From positions 5,146,001-5,210,000 of the forward strand of contig NZ_FMHY01000002.1 of the NCBI RefSeq assembly GCF_900090225.1: a stretch of 64,000 bases of DNA. Direction: 5' to 3'. The DNA is from Micromonospora eburnea. Its GTDB lineage: Bacteria; Actinomycetota; Actinomycetes; Mycobacteriales; Micromonosporaceae. The position numbers and the translations under genes are program-made. Shown one piece after another: positions 62,062-64,000 of this stretch (positions are counted from its first letter, which is position 1; every line of letters begins with the position of its first letter). Below the pieces are notes generated by a model. The model searched no databases and had not been told where the DNA came from. It was given only the letters and a program-made list of their open reading frames with translations.

Positions 62062-62126
62062 GCCGCCACCTCACGATTCTCGGCGCCGGCACGCGGCACC
62101 ATGCGCCCGATGATTCGCTCGCTCAT
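62058..62126 (-). CDS. Possible 22-residue bridging ORF between livH and livM
   Basis: An ATG at 62126 overlaps the livH stop (ATGA, 62123-62126). The frame runs 22 codons (MSERIIGRMVPRAGAENREV then AA) to a TGA that overlaps the livM GTG (GTGA, 62058-62061). It is out of frame with livM. The double overlap would pass ribosomes from livH to livM without a gap. It may act only as a coupling device and the peptide may have no function. Confidence 0.5.
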   Translation of the reverse strand: MSERIIGRMVPRAGAENREVAA

Positions 62127-63073
62127 GCCCGGGCCCTCCCCAGCGACTCGCCGAGCAGGCCGGTCGGGCGGAACAGCAGGATCAGGATGAGCACCACGAA
62201 CGCCACGACCGCCGTCCACTGCGTACCCAACAGCCCGGAACCCCAGCCCTCCAGCACCCCGAGCAGCAGGCCGCCGAGCAGCGCGCCGCGCAGGTTGCCG
62301 ATACCGCCGAGCACCGCCGCCGCGAAGGCCTTGATGCCCAGGTCGAAGCCGGCGAAGAAGTGCGTGCCGGTGATCTTGATGTTGTACATCAGCGCCGCGG
62401 CGCCGGCCATGATCCCGCCGAGCAGGAAGACCAGGGAGATCACCCGGTCCTTGTTGACCCCCATCAACGCGGCCGTGTTCGGGTCCTGGGCGATCGCCCG
62501 GACACCGCGGCCGAGCCGGGTGCGGTTGATGAACACGTCCAGGGCGAGCATCAGGACGATTGCCAGCAGGACGAGGAACACCTGAAGGTTGGTGATCGTC
62601 GTCCCGGCGATGGTGAACAGTTCCTTCTGCCGGATCAGCGGCGGCGCGCCCCACGGCTTACGCCGGGTGGCGATGCCGACCGCCTCGGACATCACCACCG
62701 AGGCGCCGATCGCGGTGATCAGGAAGGTCAGCACGGGAGCGTTGCGCTTGCGCAGCGGCCGGTAGGCCACCCGCTCCAGCACGACCGCGGTGACGCCCGA
62801 GGTCAGACAGGCCGCCACCAAGCCGACCAGCAGGTAGAGCAGCAGCGGGCCGAACGCCGGCACGGGCGAGTTCTGGTCCAGGCCCAGCCAGCTCCAGGCG
62901 AGGATCGCCCCGAACGTGCCGACCATGAAGACCTCGGAGTGGGCAAAGTTGATCAGGCGCAGCACGCCGTAGACCATGGTGTAGCCGAGCGCGAAGAGCG
63001 CGTAGATGGCCCCCTGGGCCAAGCCTTGGACGCTCAGGTCACCAAAATTGGAGAACAACTGGTCGAAATTCAC
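62123..63073 (-). CDS. livH: Branched-chain amino-acid ABC transporter permease LivH
   Basis: Membrane subunit of the Liv importer. The 316-residue protein opens GLAQGAIYALFALGYTMVYG and VLRLINFAHSEVFMVGTFGA (about 18-57), the strongest LivH signature. Later come VVLERVAYRPLRKRNAPVLT, the EAA-like VRAIAQDPNTAALMGVNKDR (about 206-225) and VLGGIGNLRGALLGGLLLGV. The start is GTG at 63073. It follows the binding-protein gene after 107 bases that contain a GC hairpin. Confidence 0.95.
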   Translation of the reverse strand: MNFDQLFSNFGDLSVQGLAQGAIYALFALGYTMVYGVLRLINFAHSEVFMVGTFGAILAWSWLGLDQNSPVPAFGPLLLYLLVGLVAACLTSGVTAVVLERVAYRPLRKRNAPVLTFLITAIGASVVMSEAVGIATRRKPWGAPPLIRQKELFTIAGTTITNLQVFLVLLAIVLMLALDVFINRTRLGRGVRAIAQDPNTAALMGVNKDRVISLVFLLGGIMAGAAALMYNIKITGTHFFAGFDLGIKAFAAAVLGGIGNLRGALLGGLLLGVLEGWGSGLLGTQWTAVVAFVVLILILLFRPTGLLGESLGRARA

Positions 63074-63104
63074 ATCGGTCTCCGAACGAGATCGGACAGC
63101 GGAC

Positions 63105-63130
63105 GCGGCCGGGAGGAAGCTCCCGGCCGC
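63105..63130 (-). terminator. Hairpin between livK and livH (partial terminator/processing stem)
   Basis: GCGGCCGGGAG (63105-63115) and CTCCCGGCCGC (63120-63130) pair perfectly around GAAG. A stable stem without U-tract after a binding-protein gene commonly keeps that message in excess over the downstream permease genes. Confidence 0.7.
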
Positions 63131-63180
63131 GCCATCCGTCAGCTGGCGGACCGCCCCTCACGCGACGATCCGGCCCCCAA

Positions 63181-64000
63181 TCACTGCGTCTTGATCTCCT
63201 GGTCAGCAACGATCTCGCCGCCGGACACCTTGTACGCCCAGATCTTCAGGTACTGCGGGTCGAGCTCACCCTTGTCGGTGAACTTGTAGGTGTTGGCCAC
63301 ACCCTCGTAGGTGACACCGTTGACGTAGTTGAGCATCTTCTCCTTGGTGGTGTTGCCCTCGTCGATGCCCTTGAGGAAGATGCCCGCGATGTCGAACGCG
63401 ATGTCGCTGTACGTACCGGCCTCCTGGCCCCACTTCGCCTTGTAGCTCTCGGCGAAGTTGCCCTTGGCCTCCGAGGCCGGCTGGCACGGGCAGGTCAGGA
63501 TGGTGCCCTCGGCCTGCTCCTTACCGGCGGTCTCGATGTAGGCCGGGTCCTTGACACCGTCGGCCGCGACCAGCGTCGCGGTCACACCGGCGGCCCGCAT
63601 CTGCTTCACCAGCAGACCGGCCTCCTGGTAGTAGCCACCGTAGAAGACCGCCGTCGCACCGCTGGCCTTGATCTTGGTGATAACCGGGTTGAAGTCCTTG
63701 GTGACGTTGCGGTCGACCTTGTCGTCGCCGACCTTCGCCGCGCCCAGGGCACCCCGGACCGCGTCCGCCAGACCCGCGCCGTACGCGCTCTGGTCGTCGA
63801 TGACGTAGACCTTCTCCGCCTTCAGCACATCCTTGATGTACGCGGCCGCCGCAGGGCCCTGCGAGGCGTCGTTACCCAGACCCCGGTGGAAGATCTTCCA
63901 GCCCTTGTCCCCCAGGCTGGTACGGGTGGCGGACGGCGAGATGATCGGCAGCTTCGCCTCCTCCCAGATCGGGCCGGAAGCCTCGGTCTCACCGGAGAAG
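63181..64000 (-). CDS. livK: Branched-chain amino-acid ABC transporter substrate-binding protein LivK (5' part outside window)
   Basis: Extracellular receptor of the Liv importer, type I periplasmic-binding fold. The visible 272 residues are the C-terminal part. They run in frame from the window edge (FSGETEASGPIWEEAKLPII) through SPSATRTSLGDKGWKIFHRG, VYVIDDQSAYGAGLADAVRG, SGATAVFYGGYYQEAGLLVK and QAEGTILTCPCQPASEAKGN to GELDPQYLKIWAYKVSGGEI. The order and spacing fit Leu/Ile/Val-binding proteins. The signal peptide and lipobox lie beyond position 64000. It is the first known gene of the livKHMGF unit. Confidence 0.93.
   Translation of the reverse strand, partial: FSGETEASGPIWEEAKLPIISPSATRTSLGDKGWKIFHRGLGNDASQGPAAAAYIKDVLKAEKVYVIDDQSAYGAGLADAVRGALGAAKVGDDKVDRNVTKDFNPVITKIKASGATAVFYGGYYQEAGLLVKQMRAAGVTATLVAADGVKDPAYIETAGKEQAEGTILTCPCQPASEAKGNFAESYKAKWGQEAGTYSDIAFDIAGIFLKGIDEGNTTKEKMLNYVNGVTYEGVANTYKFTDKGELDPQYLKIWAYKVSGGEIVADQEIKTQ

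Overview
The window is very GC-rich actinobacterial chromosome and most resembles Micromonospora or a close relative in Micromonosporaceae. This is inferred from gene content and order (pgl, rbpA, secG, tpiA-pgk-gap, whiA-yvcK-rapZ), mycothiol-type enzymes, many GTG starts, several leaderless start signals, and an intergenic AAGGGGCCCCTT-type repeat that I associate from memory with Micromonospora. It is mainly core housekeeping DNA with small accessory islands. I see no rRNA, tRNA, CRISPR array, prophage, insertion sequence or biosynthetic gene cluster.

Layout. 1-8.1 kb: the end of a pentose-phosphate cluster (pgl), rbpA, and two minus-strand glycolysis/regulation operons, gap-pgk-tpiA then secG, and rapZ-yvcK-whiA read leftward with ATGA or GTGA stop/start overlaps. 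8.3-12.7 kb: a DGPF protein with an ECF42 sigma factor, recQ, and a secreted C39-like peptidase preceded by three GGAAT-N18-GTT promoter-like repeats. 13.1-20.1 kb: uvrC, a Tat/lipobox Rieske protein, uvrA and rsgA. 20.3-25.5 kb: a mycothiol-type enzyme with an MBL hydrolase, a DedA protein, a methyltransferase, cspA, and an ArsR-MFS pair with a symmetric operator. 25.6-31.0 kb: an S15-type hydrolase, a MarR/MMPL divergon and a lytic transglycosylase lipoprotein. 31-35.3 kb: a DedA-PAP2 fusion whose phosphatase motifs are lost, typA, and a methyltransferase.

35.3-39.2 kb looks like cell-wall peptide salvage: a class A beta-lactamase-fold hydrolase, an L-Ala-D/L-Glu epimerase and a cytoplasmic NlpC/P60 peptidase. 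39.2-42.8 kb: terC behind a probable Mn2+ (yybP-ykoY) riboswitch, an ABM protein, an SDR, and an XRE-DUF5753 regulator with an 8-residue tandem repeat. 43-50.5 kb: uvrB, a membrane-anchored protein of unknown function with a duplicated ectodomain, a CoaE-GrpB fusion, and rpsA. 50.8-53.7 kb: a methyltransferase, HVA1/DUF2945 and DUF3140 genes, and an SDR-MerR operon with a MerR-type operator. 53.7-64 kb: polA, a polar amino-acid ABC transporter, and a branched-chain amino-acid (Liv) transporter running off the window edge.

No wholly new system stands out. The best second-look items are the triple promoter-like array of the C39 peptidase, the catalytically dead PAP2 domain fused to DedA, the 22-codon ORF bridging livH and livM, the duplicated-ectodomain protein beside uvrB, and several self-consistent regulator/operator pairs (ECF42, ArsR, MarR, MerR). 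Family calls are made by eye from motifs without any database search.
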